From Luteolibacter arcticus (GTDB lineage: Bacteria; Verrucomicrobiota; Verrucomicrobiia; Verrucomicrobiales; Akkermansiaceae), in contig NZ_JAPDDT010000017.1 of assembly GCF_025950235.1 (NCBI RefSeq), forward strand, positions 1 through 64,000: 64,000 bases of DNA, read 5' to 3'. Of this stretch, positions 34,357 through 44,500 are shown piece by piece. The notes under the pieces are model-generated. The model did not search any database. It had not been told where the DNA came from and saw only the letters and a program-made list of their open reading frames with translations. Position numbers and translations under genes: made by a program. Numbering within the stretch: position 1 is the stretch's first letter; every line of letters begins with the position of its first letter.

Positions 34357-35604
34357 TCAGCGAGCCAAGGGCGCGGCACCGGCATCCGCATCGCGCGGCC
34401 GGATCAGGAGCACGAGCACGACCGAAAGCACGGCCGCACTGGCGAAGATGCTGAAGATGCCGAAGAGCGGCACATGGCGGTCGCGCAGTACGCCGAATCC
34501 ATAGTCGGCGAAGCCACCGCAACTGATGCTCACGAAATTCATAAGCCCGTAGCCGGTGGCGCGCAGTTCCGGCCGCGCGATCTGGCACAGGATCGGCATG
34601 TTGTTGGAGTCGAAGAATCCCCAGCCGAGCCCGAAGAGCATCAGGAACGCGATCGCCACCCACAGGTGCCCGGTCTGCGGCGCATAGCCCACGCCGAACA
34701 TCGCCGGCACGATCAGCGACATGCCGATGGCGCTGATGAATATCCGGCCGCGCGGGGTCTTCTCCATCCAGCGATCGGCCAGCACACCACCGATGATCGC
34801 GCCGATGATGGCCGCGACCTGCCAGTAGAGCGTCGCAGACACCCCGGCCTTCCCTTGGCCGATGCCGAATTCCGACTTGAGAATCGCTGGCATCCAGTCG
34901 CGCACCACCCACCCGGCCAGCGCCGGCAGGGTGAAATAGAACACCAGCAGCAGGAACGATCGATTGCCTAACAGCTCCTTCAGCGCGGCACCCGGAGAGG
35001 TCCTTGGCAAGGCCTCGGATTCCGCCGACCGCGGCGCGTTTTTCAGCAGCAGCAGCAACGGCACCGCATAGGCAATGCCGATCAAACCACAGACATCGAA
35101 CGCCCAACGCCAGCCGAGGTTCGGGCTATCCGCCACGTAGCCGCTGAAGCCGCCGATGATGACGCCCACGTAGATGCCCATCTGGTGCAGCCCGATCGCA
35201 CGCGACCGCGTGCGCCCGGTGTGAAAGTCCGCGATCAAGGCGAGCGCCGCGGGAATGTAAAAAGCCTCGCTGATCCCCATTACCGCGCGGGTCGCGAGCA
35301 ATTGCTCATAGCTGGTGACATGCCCCGTGAGCCAGGTGACCAGCGACCACACGAACAAGCTGCCCGCGATGACATGACGCCGGCTGAAACGATCCGCCAG
35401 ATAACCACCGATCGGGCTCAGGATCGCGTAGGTCCATTTGAATAGCGCGAGGATCTTCCCCCAGTTCGCCTCCTGCCCGATGCCGGGAATGTCGGCCATC
35501 ACCGAGAACTTCATCGCCGCCAGCATCTGGCGGTCCAGGTAGTTCAGCAGCGCGACCGGCACCAGCAGTGCCACGATCAGCCAGGCTCGGGACGGCACGT
35601 TCAC
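34357..35604 (-). CDS. MFS transporter, likely sialic acid importer
   Basis: 415 residues with about twelve membrane helices. The first helices read VALLNYLDRQMLAAMKFSV and the loop GGYLADRFSRRHV is the MFS signature; the sequence is of the anion:cation symporter/hexuronate type (ExuT-like). Its place between NanM and NanA, with a 4-bp GTGA overlap to NanM, makes N-acetylneuraminate the likely cargo. It begins at a GTG. Confidence 0.82.
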   Translation of the reverse strand: MNVPSRAWLIVALLVPVALLNYLDRQMLAAMKFSVMADIPGIGQEANWGKILALFKWTYAILSPIGGYLADRFSRRHVIAGSLFVWSLVTWLTGHVTSYEQLLATRAVMGISEAFYIPAALALIADFHTGRTRSRAIGLHQMGIYVGVIIGGFSGYVADSPNLGWRWAFDVCGLIGIAYAVPLLLLLKNAPRSAESEALPRTSPGAALKELLGNRSFLLLVFYFTLPALAGWVVRDWMPAILKSEFGIGQGKAGVSATLYWQVAAIIGAIIGGVLADRWMEKTPRGRIFISAIGMSLIVPAMFGVGYAPQTGHLWVAIAFLMLFGLGWGFFDSNNMPILCQIARPELRATGYGLMNFVSISCGGFADYGFGVLRDRHVPLFGIFSIFASAAVLSVVLVLLIRPRDADAGAAPLAR

Positions 35605-36647
35605 GATTCGGGAGGGGTGAAAATTAGCACCTGCGGCGTCCGCACGCCCGGCTTCACTTCACCATTGAAAAGGATGAAACCATCCCGCCACGGCGCGGTC
35701 GGCAGCGTGACCGGAGCGGGCGCATCCAGCTCACCGGCGGATGACCATGCATCCTCCGAGACGTCGTAGCGGAGAATCCCGCGGGTAAAGCCGCGGTGAT
35801 CCTTCGGCGAGCCCACGTGCTTGCCATCGTCACCGGAGATCACGAATAGCGCATCGCCGCGCACCGGCGCAGGCGAGGCCGCCGCCACCGAGGCACGCGG
35901 CATGTCGGCGAGGCGCTGCCACTGCCCGCCAGAGAACTTCCACGCGTCGCGGAGATAGGTGCGGACCGGCTTGCCCGCGGCATCGGCAGCAAGCGAACAG
36001 CCACCGGTGAGAATGAAGTCACCACCGATGCCCGCAGCCGTCGCCAGGATCCGCCCGGGACCGGGCAGCGGGGGCAGCGTCTGCCAGCCCTTGTCCATCG
36101 CATCCAGGTCGAACATCCAGTGACCGGCGCTCGCCGCGGTCGCGTCCGGCTTCTCGATGCCACCGCAGACATGCACCCGGCGACCCGTCACCGCACCGGC
36201 CATCTGCGCGAGCGGCACCGGCAGTGCAGCCAACTCACGAAAGGCGGTCGTTCCGTTAGAGTAGGTCATCAGCTTCACCTCGCGGAAATGCTCCTTCACA
36301 TCACCGCCGCCGATCAGCAGCACGCCCTCCGGCACGGTCAGCGAGACCCCATAGCCATTCGGTGCGGGCAGCTTTCCCGCCTCCTGCCACGTCGCACCGG
36401 ATTGCTTGAGATCGAGCGCGAAAAGGCGCTCATGCCAGACCTTCTTCCCGCCGTCCCACGGCATCGTGCCGTCCGGGAAATTCGCCCCGCCACCGGCGAT
36501 CAGTTGCCCGCCGTGGACGCCCGCGAAGGCCCCGGCGAACCCGACCGCATCCGGCACCGGGGGAAGGACCGTCACCTCGGCGCGCACGGGCATGGCAGCC
36601 AGCGCAGCGGCGGCGGCGAGAGGTCGGGTAAGATGCGGCGGGTTCAT
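35601..36647 (-). CDS. nanM: N-acetylneuraminate epimerase/mutarotase (NanM-like, Kelch fold)
   Basis: 348 residues: signal peptide (LTRPLAAAAALAAMPVRA), then a Kelch beta-propeller with GGGANFPDGTMPWDGGKKVW and repeated GG blades (LLIGGGDVKEHF, VHVCGGIEKPD, FILTGGCSLA). NanM in E. coli speeds alpha-to-beta conversion of free sialic acid in the periplasm before uptake. The location in front of the transporter and lyase agrees. The frame is open to 36758, but the signal peptide begins at ATG 36645-36647. Operator site 2 lies 75 bp upstream. Confidence 0.85.
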   Translation of the reverse strand: MNPPHLTRPLAAAAALAAMPVRAEVTVLPPVPDAVGFAGAFAGVHGGQLIAGGGANFPDGTMPWDGGKKVWHERLFALDLKQSGATWQEAGKLPAPNGYGVSLTVPEGVLLIGGGDVKEHFREVKLMTYSNGTTAFRELAALPVPLAQMAGAVTGRRVHVCGGIEKPDATAASAGHWMFDLDAMDKGWQTLPPLPGPGRILATAAGIGGDFILTGGCSLAADAAGKPVRTYLRDAWKFSGGQWQRLADMPRASVAAASPAPVRGDALFVISGDDGKHVGSPKDHRGFTRGILRYDVSEDAWSSAGELDAPAPVTLPTAPWRDGFILFNGEVKPGVRTPQVLIFTPPES

Positions 36648-36721
36648 TCCAAGAAAGCCACCCCGTCGGGAGCGGACGAGGGGATTTTTCCCACCCTGCA
36701 GCTGTCGGACAGCCGCGGCGA

Positions 36722-36742
36722 CTGGTCGGGTGAGCCAACCGG
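36722..36742 (-). promoter_or_regulatory. Sialoglycan-regulon operator (site 2)
   Basis: CTGGT-N11-ACCGG, inner bases CGGGTGAGCCA. It is between the sialidase stop and the NanM start, so NanM-MFS-NanA has its own control point. Confidence 0.65.
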
Positions 36743-36754
36743 ATCGCTGCAAGT

Positions 36755-38299
36755 TCATGGCTGCACAATGTCCGCAAGCGGGACCCTCAGGAAGATCATG
36801 TCGGCCACCGAGGATTCGAAGAGGATGCCGACCGTCGAGTCATCCGCCATCGCCAGCGAAGAATACCCGTAGCCGGTGCCGTCATCGAGCAGCACGTGGT
36901 GCTCCTTCGGCCATGTCTTCCCGCCATCGAGACTCGCCTGAATGGTAAGGTTCCGGCGCTGTTGCTTGTCGCGCGGATTCGAGAATAGCAGAACGGTCCG
37001 CCCATCAGGCAGCCGATGCGAAATCAGGCTCGCCATGCACACCGGCTCCGGCAAAGCCCCATGATCGGCCGGATGAATTGCCCAGGTCGCACCAAGATCG
37101 CGGGTGACCGAAACCGCGCGCCCGTTGGTATCGCCCTTGTTTTCGCGGTTGCGATTGTCGCGCATCGAGAAGATCAGCGATCCATCCCCGGCATCCGCCA
37201 CCGCACACTCGGTCGTATCGCTCCGAGCGGGCGCGGAAACCGTCCAGCTTTTCCCGTGGTCCTTGCTGACGATGAGGTTGGAGAACGGCAGTCCGCTTTC
37301 ATCGCGGCCCTGCGTCGGCGTCACCAGCGTCCCATCGCCCAGGGTGATGCCATTGCCGGGGGCGGGTGCGAATAGCCACCACTCCGGCCGCTTGAGCTGG
37401 CTTGTTAGATTCACCGGTTCGCTCCACGTCACGCCGTGATCGTCGGAGTGAACGCACACGAATTGGCTGGTCTCATGGATGCCTAGCCCCGGCTCCGAGC
37501 CCCTCCCCCGCCACTGGTGCGTGCCCGGCCGGCCATGCGTCCACACCGCCGAGACGAAAACGCGCCCGCTTTGCGAATCCACCAGGATATTCGCGTCGGA
37601 GCAGCCGTTCTCGCGCTGCGGCTTCCCGCCATGCTCGCCCATGTCCAGGATCGGCCGCGGCGCGAACCACGTCTTGCCACCATCGGTCGAGCGCGACAGC
37701 CCGATGTCCATGTGCCCCTGCAAGTCGTGAGAGCTTTCATAGCGCATGTCATAGACCGCCAGCAGCGAGCCATCCTTGGCACGCGCCAAGCCGGGAATGC
37801 GAAACGTATCGCAGCCATGATCGCCCTTGCGATGAATCCGATACGCGAATCGCGGCGCATGCCTACCCGATGCCTTCTCTGCCCGCATCGTCTCACCATC
37901 CACGAACTCGATCGCCTCCACCCTCAGGCCGAGACGATGCGTCAGATCCGCCCCGGGCCGGGTCTTCACCACGAGCTCACAACGATGGCTCCCCGCCGGA
38001 AACTCCATGCGCACGTCCAGTTCCGTCGCTTCCTGGAATTTGGTCGTCTCCGTCATCCACCGGTCGCCCTCCTTTCTCAGATGCCGCATGCCAACCTCTG
38101 CGAGATCGGCAAAATCCGTGGAACCCTCACCGGACAGATGGACCGATTTCACAACTCGCAGCCGGTCGATCTCGAAAGTGAACTCCGCCACCCGCGACTC
38201 CGTGCCATCGTTGAAAATCGGCACCACGGAACGCGACACCTCGATCCCGGCGTGCGCGTGAACACCTAGCATGAGAAGTGCGATGAGAATACGGGACAT
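36755..38299 (-). CDS. Exported sialidase (GH33), 514 aa
   Basis: After a signal peptide (MSRILIALLMLGVHAHA) comes a strand-rich N-terminal domain of about 130 residues, then the six-bladed GH33 propeller: CDTFRIPGLARAKDGSLLAV with the FRIP motif, YDMRY, and five Asp-boxes (SRSTDGGKTW, VHSDDHGVTW, VSKDHGKSW, VTRDLGATW, ASLDGGKTW). It should release terminal sialic acid from glycans outside the cytoplasm. The start is set at ATG 38299 by the signal peptide. It is transcribed away from the SGNH/alpha-beta-hydrolase gene, with operator site 3 between them. Confidence 0.9.
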   Translation of the reverse strand: MSRILIALLMLGVHAHAGIEVSRSVVPIFNDGTESRVAEFTFEIDRLRVVKSVHLSGEGSTDFADLAEVGMRHLRKEGDRWMTETTKFQEATELDVRMEFPAGSHRCELVVKTRPGADLTHRLGLRVEAIEFVDGETMRAEKASGRHAPRFAYRIHRKGDHGCDTFRIPGLARAKDGSLLAVYDMRYESSHDLQGHMDIGLSRSTDGGKTWFAPRPILDMGEHGGKPQRENGCSDANILVDSQSGRVFVSAVWTHGRPGTHQWRGRGSEPGLGIHETSQFVCVHSDDHGVTWSEPVNLTSQLKRPEWWLFAPAPGNGITLGDGTLVTPTQGRDESGLPFSNLIVSKDHGKSWTVSAPARSDTTECAVADAGDGSLIFSMRDNRNRENKGDTNGRAVSVTRDLGATWAIHPADHGALPEPVCMASLISHRLPDGRTVLLFSNPRDKQQRRNLTIQASLDGGKTWPKEHHVLLDDGTGYGYSSLAMADDSTVGILFESSVADMIFLRVPLADIVQP

Positions 38300-38357
38300 T
38301 TTTGGACTCAACTCATGGACTTCACCGATCCTTCCTCGCCCCGGCAAGCTTTCCTAT

Positions 38358-38378
38358 CCGGTTTGCTCTCCCGACCGG
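38358..38378. promoter_or_regulatory. Sialoglycan-regulon operator (site 3, divergent)
   Basis: CCGGT-N11-ACCGG, inner bases TTGCTCTCCCG. It lies 58 bp from the sialidase start and 49 bp from the divergent esterase start, so one site can serve both. Confidence 0.65.
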
Positions 38379-38427
38379 CGAGTCCGCTGCTAGAATCCGT
38401 GCCCATCCCGCGTTTCCCATCCAGCCG

Positions 38428-40038
38428 ATGAAACCGCTCCTCGCCCTTCTGTTCCTGCTGCCCCTGATTCTCCGCGCCGAAGCCAAGGTGCTCTTCCTGG
38501 GCGACAGCATCACCTTCGACGGCCGCTGGACCACTCTCGTGGAGTCCGCCCTGCGAAACACCGCCGAGTTCAAGGACGCCGAGATCGTCAACATGGGCCT
38601 GCCGAGCGAGACCGTCTCCGGCCTCTCCGAAGAAGGCCACGCCGGCGGCAAGTTCCCCCGCCCCGGCCTTCACGAACGTCTCGGCCGCGTGCTCCCCGCC
38701 TTCAAGCCCACGCTCATCATCGCCTGCTATGGCATGAATGACGGCATCATGCTGCCGCCCGACCCCGCACGGGAAGCGGCCTATCAGAAAGGCCTCACCC
38801 GCTTGAAGGTGGAGGCCGAAAAGGCCGGTGCCCGGGTGATCTTCCTCACCCCACCGCTTCATAAGGTGGACAAGCCCACGCCCGATCCCGCGCGTTACGA
38901 CGTCACTCTCGACCGCTTTGCCGAATGGCTGGTCTCACAAAACGGGCGGGGGTGGGAAGCCGTGGACATCCGCCCGGGATTGCGCGCCTCGGTCGCCGCG
39001 GCGAAGGCAAAGGATCCCGCCTTCGTCTATGCCGGCGATGGCATCCATCCCGGCGATGCGGGCCACCGCTTCATCGCCGAGGCTGCCTGCACCGGACTCT
39101 GGCCGCTGCTTAAGCTTCCCGGCAAGCCCGAGTTCGCCGAGGGCCAGGCGTTCCGGACTCTGAAAGAACGCCAGGATCTGTTGAAGCACGCCTGGCTCAC
39201 GGCCACCAAGCACCAGAGGCCCGGCATCCCCACGGGCCAGCCCTTGGAACCCGCCAACACGCAGGCGACAGCATTGTTAGGAGACTATCAGGCCTTCGCC
39301 TCGATGAAATCCTCGTCTTGGAATGGCTACGACCGGCTCGATTTCCACCTCGCCGGCCGGGCCTCGCTGCTCATCCGTCCCAAGACGTCGGCGGCCGGCC
39401 AGCCATGGATCTGGCGCACCGAATTCTTCGGCCATGAGCCACAGGGCGACATCGCGCTGTTAGGCAAGGGCTTCCACGTCGCTTACGTGGACCTGCAGAA
39501 TCTCTACGGCGCGCCCGTGGCCCTCCAGGCCATGGATCGCTTCCATGCGTTTGTCACCCTGCACTTTTCGCTCTCCAAGAAGACCGTCCTCGAGGGCTTC
39601 AGCCGCGGCGGCCTATTCGCCTTCAACTGGGCCGCCCTCCATCCCGACCAAACCACGGCCCTCTATGTCGATGCCCCGGTTTGCGACTTCAAGAGCTGGC
39701 CCGGCGGCAAGGGCAAGGGCCCGGGATCGCCCCCCGATTGGCAGCGATTGATCAAAACCTACAACTTCCCTGACGAAGCCGCGGCCCTCGCGTGGAAAAG
39801 CAATCCCGTGGACAACCTCGCGCCGCTCGCCAAGGCCCGCATCCCCATCCTCGCGATAGTCGGCGATGCCGACGAAGTGGTCCCGGTGGCCGAGAACATC
39901 GACCTCGTCGAAACCCGCTATCGCAAGCTCGGCGGCGAGATCCAGGTAATCCGCAAGCCCGGCGGCAAGCACCACCCGCACAGCCTGCCCGATCCCAAGC
40001 CCATCGTCGATTTCGTGGTCAAGGCGGTTTCGCCGTGA
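38428..40038 (+). CDS. Secreted SGNH esterase fused to an alpha/beta-hydrolase
   Basis: 536 residues. Signal peptide (LLALLFLLPLILRAEA); residues about 20-240 are an SGNH/GDSL hydrolase with VLFLGDSITFDG (Ser), CYGMNDG and DGIHPGDAGH (Asp and His). Residues about 290-536 are an alpha/beta-hydrolase with nucleophile elbow LEGFSRGGLF, acid region GDADEVVP and a late His in GGKHHPHS. Two complete esterase active sites in one chain are unusual. In this locus the likely job is removing O-acetyl or other ester groups from sialic acids so that sialidase and lyase can work; this is inference. The frame is open to 38302 but would run through the operator; ATG 38428 starts the signal peptide. Confidence 0.85.
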   Translation: MKPLLALLFLLPLILRAEAKVLFLGDSITFDGRWTTLVESALRNTAEFKDAEIVNMGLPSETVSGLSEEGHAGGKFPRPGLHERLGRVLPAFKPTLIIACYGMNDGIMLPPDPAREAAYQKGLTRLKVEAEKAGARVIFLTPPLHKVDKPTPDPARYDVTLDRFAEWLVSQNGRGWEAVDIRPGLRASVAAAKAKDPAFVYAGDGIHPGDAGHRFIAEAACTGLWPLLKLPGKPEFAEGQAFRTLKERQDLLKHAWLTATKHQRPGIPTGQPLEPANTQATALLGDYQAFASMKSSSWNGYDRLDFHLAGRASLLIRPKTSAAGQPWIWRTEFFGHEPQGDIALLGKGFHVAYVDLQNLYGAPVALQAMDRFHAFVTLHFSLSKKTVLEGFSRGGLFAFNWAALHPDQTTALYVDAPVCDFKSWPGGKGKGPGSPPDWQRLIKTYNFPDEAAALAWKSNPVDNLAPLAKARIPILAIVGDADEVVPVAENIDLVETRYRKLGGEIQVIRKPGGKHHPHSLPDPKPIVDFVVKAVSP

Positions 40039-40055
40039 AGAAGACCACCTCACAA

Positions 40056-40076
40056 GTGGTTGGCCCGCCCCACCAG
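40056..40076 (+). promoter_or_regulatory. Sialoglycan-regulon operator (site 4, in front of the regulator)
   Basis: GTGGT-N11-ACCAG, inner bases TGGCCCGCCCC. It is 39 bp upstream of the regulator start, which points to autoregulation. Confidence 0.65.
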
Positions 40077-40114
40077 TTGAATCTTGCCTTCAGTCGCGAT
40101 CGGGAGAGACTGAT

Positions 40115-41206
40115 GTGATAGCCATGACCGGAGCCCCGATGCCATCCCGCGGAAACCTCGTCGCCGAGTGCGTGCGCGTGATGCACCTGCGCATCGCCTC
40201 AGGCGAATGGCCGAAGCTCCTGCCCGGCGAACGCCGCCTCGCCGAGACACTGCAAGTCGGCCGCGACACCATCCGGCTCGCCCTCCAACAGCTCGAGCGC
40301 GACGGCGTGCTCGCCGCAGCCGATGCCGGCGCACGCCGCCGGGTCATCGATGCCGGTGGCGAGACGGTGCGGGAGAAGACCGCAGCCTTGAGAATCGGCC
40401 TGCTCGCGCACCGGCGCTTGGAGCAATTGCCGCAGCCGATGCTGTTGGAGATCGATCAAGTCCGTGAAGCGCTTTCCAGCAAGGGCGGATCGCTCGAAGT
40501 CTTTGCTCCGGGTTGGTATGAGCAGAAGAATCCGGCCAAGCGCCTGGAAGACTTCGTGGAAGAACAACGCTGCAGCGCGTGGATGCTGCTGCGCTCCACC
40601 GCGGCCGTGCAGGGGTGGTTCATGAAGGGCCGCATCCCCGCCCTCATCCGCGGCTATCCGCACCCGGGTATCGGCTTGCCTCACCTCGATGTCGATTGGC
40701 AGGCCACCGCCCATCACGCCGCCGGGCACCTGTGGCGCATGGGGCACCGCCGCGTCGTCGTCCTTTCGCCCGCCGATGCGCTCATGGGCGTGGAAGCGGC
40801 CGTCCGCGGAGTGATGGAACTCGGCGAGCCCGGCTTCGAGGCCACGGTGCTGGTGGAAAACGGCTCTCCCGGCGGTGTCGGTCGCGTCCTCGCACGCGCC
40901 CTGAATTTCAAAAGCCCCCCCACCGCCATCATCGCCACCCGCCCGCGTCAGGCCGCGACGGCCCTCACCTGGCTCGCCAGCCAAGGCCTCCAAGTCCCCC
41001 GCCACCTCAGCCTCATCACCCTCGGCTGGGAACCATCCCTCGATCACCTCGTCCCGGAGATCACCGGCTACCGAGTCGATCCCGAAGCCGTCGCGAAGCT
41101 GGTCGTGCGACGCCTCGAACGCATCGCCGCCGGCGACCCCAATCCCGGCGGCAACGCATGGATCACACCGGAAACGGTGAAGGGTGCATCCGTAGGCAAG
41201 GTGTGA
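40115..41206 (+). CDS. GntR-HTH / LacI-sensor transcription regulator
   Basis: 363 residues. Residues about 10-75 form a GntR-type winged helix (GERRLAETLQVGRDTIRLAL, then LERDGVLAAA), and about 90-350 a LacI/GalR-type ligand-binding domain (LRIGLLAHRRLEQ, RMGHRRVVVLSPADALMGVE, LSLITLGWEPSLDHL). This is the layout of Bacillus AraR. It is the only regulator inside the sialoglycan locus and has the 21-bp inverted repeat in front of its own gene, so it is the best candidate to bind all ten sites, with sialic acid or an amino sugar as ligand. GTG 40115 with GGGAGAG six bases upstream is preferred over ATG 40124. Confidence 0.85.
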   Translation: MIAMTGAPMPSRGNLVAECVRVMHLRIASGEWPKLLPGERRLAETLQVGRDTIRLALQQLERDGVLAAADAGARRRVIDAGGETVREKTAALRIGLLAHRRLEQLPQPMLLEIDQVREALSSKGGSLEVFAPGWYEQKNPAKRLEDFVEEQRCSAWMLLRSTAAVQGWFMKGRIPALIRGYPHPGIGLPHLDVDWQATAHHAAGHLWRMGHRRVVVLSPADALMGVEAAVRGVMELGEPGFEATVLVENGSPGGVGRVLARALNFKSPPTAIIATRPRQAATALTWLASQGLQVPRHLSLITLGWEPSLDHLVPEITGYRVDPEAVAKLVVRRLERIAAGDPNPGGNAWITPETVKGASVGKV

Positions 41207-41432
41207 GGTGGAAGGGCGATGGCAGATGATAGATGGGAGATCGCAGATGCGACGCCGCGCCGCGCCTCTACGACGGCGTAGCGGTCAAGGATGGTAGCCG
41301 TGGGTTTCAACCCACGGACCAACTCACGCCAGCAACGTGTCGCAGAGCGACACCGGAATCGCGACCAAGCAGGACACCCCTCGCCCTCGAGTCCGCACCG
41401 GCCCGCTCGACGCGACCACACACCTCACCTCA
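41207..41432. repeat. Intergenic cluster of perfect small hairpins
   Basis: Between the converging regulator and beta-strand-repeat genes are CCGTGGG-N6-CCCACGG (41298-41317) and TGTCGC-N3-GCGACA (41338-41352), plus a TACGAC..GTA stem at about 41271. No gene is present. They look like REP-type or transcription-ending elements; the spacers are too short and varied for CRISPR. Confidence 0.5.
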
Positions 41433-41464
41433 CAAAAAACGCGCACCCTCATCAGGATGCGCGT
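41433..41464 (-). terminator. Bidirectional rho-independent terminator
   Basis: ACGCGCACCC (41439-41448) pairs with GGATGCGCGT (41455-41464). On the minus strand the stem is followed by TTTTTTG, ending the large protein gene; on the plus strand CTTTCGTTTT follows, so it may also end the regulator transcript. Confidence 0.8.
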
Positions 41465-41533
41465 CTTTCGTTTTGGCGGGAATGAGAGCGATCTTCTTGA
41501 CCTCGAATCCACTCGATCCAGCCGCTTGTCCGC

Positions 41534-44500
41534 TTACGGGATCTCGACCTTCAGGCGGGCAAAGAGTTTTCCAGTGCTGGCGGGGGGACGCGGAATGGTC
41601 ACCGTCACCCGGTCGGTGTTGTTGGGGTAGAAGTTCGGATCCTCATCGATCTCCACGCCATTCGAACCATCCTGGGCCGGGGTCCAACCGGTCAGGGTCG
41701 AACCATACTGGACGAAGGGATCGAACGCCTCCGAATCCTCGGTGCGGCGGAAGACGAAGATCAGGTGAGTGGCATTCACGCTCAAGGTCGGCAGCAGCGC
41801 ATTGGAAGGCGAGTTCGAAGGATCGCCACCGATGACGAACTCGATCCCGTTCGGAATGCCATCGGCATCCGAGTCAGTCTCAGCGCCTGCACCAGCAATG
41901 CCATTGTCCTGTTCCCAATCGCCGTAAGTGTCGCCGCCACCCGGCGTGTACGAGAGTTGCAGTAGATTCCCGCTGGTGCTCACCGCCCAGGTGCCGGTTC
42001 CTGCGAAGGCCGTGGCGTCCACCGTGATCTCGTCGGCGTCGAGCCCGCTGACTCCACCGCTGGTCGTGGCCAGGGTGAAGGTCTTCGGCACCTCCGTGAA
42101 ATTCACCAGAGAGGCAGGCGAGATGACCACCACCGCGGGTGTGCCCGCCACGGCATTCACCGTGATCGATGCGGCATTGAGGGTGTCGTAGCCGCTGCCC
42201 GCGCTGCCATTCCAATCGGCGACCTGCCAGGCGATGTGCGCGCCATTCTCCAGCGCCACTCCCGCGGTCGAGACCAGCGTGCCGACCCCATTGCCCGGGG
42301 CGATCGTGCCGGAAACTGTCGCGGTCGCACCCAGCGCGCCGTTGCCGCCAAGCGTGCCAGCGGTTTCCACCACCACCGGCGATGCAGGCAAGGCGGTGTT
42401 CACCAGCAGTGTGCCATTCCGCACCGTCGTGGTACCGCTGTAGGACTTCGTGCCGGTATAGGTCACGGTCTGGGCAGTCGTGCCGGTGGTGAGGCCGATG
42501 AAGACCTGACCCGCGCCGCTGATGGTGTTCCCCACCGTGTGGGCATCGGTGCGGGAGAAGGACAAGGCGCCTTCATTCGCCACCGTGGCACTGCCGAGCG
42601 TCCCAAAGGCATCCGCGCCGGCCTGACTAACATCGGTATTGCCTGGAATCCCGCCGACCCGCACCGGCACACCGGCCGGAATGTTGATCGTGCCACTCAG
42701 CGTGTTCGCGCCGGTCAGAATGAAGCCGGTCTGGTTGCTCGTCATCGTGGCTGCCGCGTCCTCGAAGGTCAGGCCACCGCTGCCGGAGAGCACACCCTGC
42801 AGCTTCAAGGCCCGCGGCGGAGTCGTGACGGAGCGGTTGATGATCCGGTTATCGGGCCCCGCGAGAGTGATGTTGTTGGTCCAGGTCCAGTTGCCCTCGA
42901 TCTGTCCGAGCTTGCCGCTGGTGGTCGCGTCGCCAAGTACGACACTTCCCGTACCCATCGCTGTTGCGCCGTTGCGGATCGTCCGGAATTCGGAGCCATT
43001 CTTCACCGTCAGCGTCCCGGAGAAGCCCGCCCACGAGTTGCCCTCGGAAAAGCCGATCCCGCTGCCAGGATAGCTGAAAACGATACCACCGCCATCGATC
43101 ACGATGTTGCCGTCGCCGCTGACATTGCGGAGCCGCGGGCTCGTCTTGTAGTCGAGCAAATCGCTGCGGTTGATGCGCAGCGTCGCACCGGTAAACAAGC
43201 TCACCGCACCGCTGCCGATCTGGCCGCTGGTGGCGCCGTCGCCAAAGGTCAGCGTGCCTTCATCGATAAACGTGGCGCCGGTATAGCTCGTTTCCGAGCT
43301 CACCGTGGCAGTACCGGGACCCTGCTTGGTGAAAGTCCCGCCGCCGGCAATCGTCCCGCCACTCAAGGTGTAGGCGAGTGTGTCGTTGTCAATCGTCAGG
43401 CCATTCGGGCTCAAAGTCTCGGCCAGGGTCACCGAGCCGGTGGTGGCGCTATCGTCGAAGAGCACCGTATCCCCGGCAAGGAAGGTGGTCGTGGCGGCAC
43501 CGATGGTCCAGTTGGCCGTGGTGTTCAGGTCCCAGGTGCCATTGCCGCCCTTCCACGTCAGCGTGCCACCGGTGTATTCGAGCTCGATGTTGGTCTCGCC
43601 CACATTGTGGACGAGCGTGAAGCGCGTGCCTGGCGTAAGCGAGAGATTGGCGAAGCCGCTGAAGGTGCCCAGATAGTCGATGATCGGGATCTTGTCGCCG
43701 GGATTCAGCCCCGCACCCGCCACCGGCGTGATGACATGAGGCCCGGAAACTGTGAGCGCATTGGTATCATTGAGCACGATCTGGTCGTAGGCCGATCCCA
43801 CGCGGAAGGTGGAAGTCGAGCCACCAGCCAACGTTAGAGACTTCACAAAGCTCGAGCCGGGCGTGGCAACCGCACCCGCCGCCACGGTCGCACCACTCTG
43901 CACCGTGACCGGACTCGATCCCAAGTCTCCGGCGATCCGCAGCGTGCCGCCTTCGACGGTCGTTGCCCCCGTGAGCGTCGAGGTGCCGCTCAGCACCAGC
44001 GAGCCCGCGCCTTTCTTCGAGATCGTACCACTACCGGAGATCGCGTTCGCCGCGGTGATCACCGCGCCGGTTCCGTGGTTGAAGACGAGCGATCCGTCGT
44101 TGGTCACCCCGTTGCCGCCGATCACACCGGTGGTGCCGCCATTGCCCACTTGCAACGTGCCGGCGGCGGTGATGGTGGTGACCCCCGTGCGGGTATTCGC
44201 CGCTGCCAGCACCAGCGTGCCACCGGAAATGGTCAGGTCGATGTCTGAAGCAGGAGCTCCTTGGTTCTGCGTCTGTTTTCCGACGATGCCAGCCAGCGTG
44301 AGCGAACCCACGCCGTTCTTGGTCAGGGAAATCCGCCGGATGTCAGTGTTGTTGCCTGCCGTGTGCGAGAGGATCATCCCGTTGAAGACCGTGTCGGTCG
44401 CCTGATTGACCTCGACCGTCGCCACCTGCGAACCACCACCACCGGAGTCGCGCCGCAGCGAGCCGAAGCCAGTCAGCGAGGAAAGATGGATCGTTTGTCC

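Noticed and set aside
41266-41352. CRISPR-like cluster of short palindromes
   Set aside because: The hairpins differ from one another and no repeat-spacer periodicity exists.
42236-43837. 533-residue plus-strand frame inside the 41534-45109 gene
   Set aside because: Arg/Gly-rich shadow of the opposite strand; no start context and no conserved motif.
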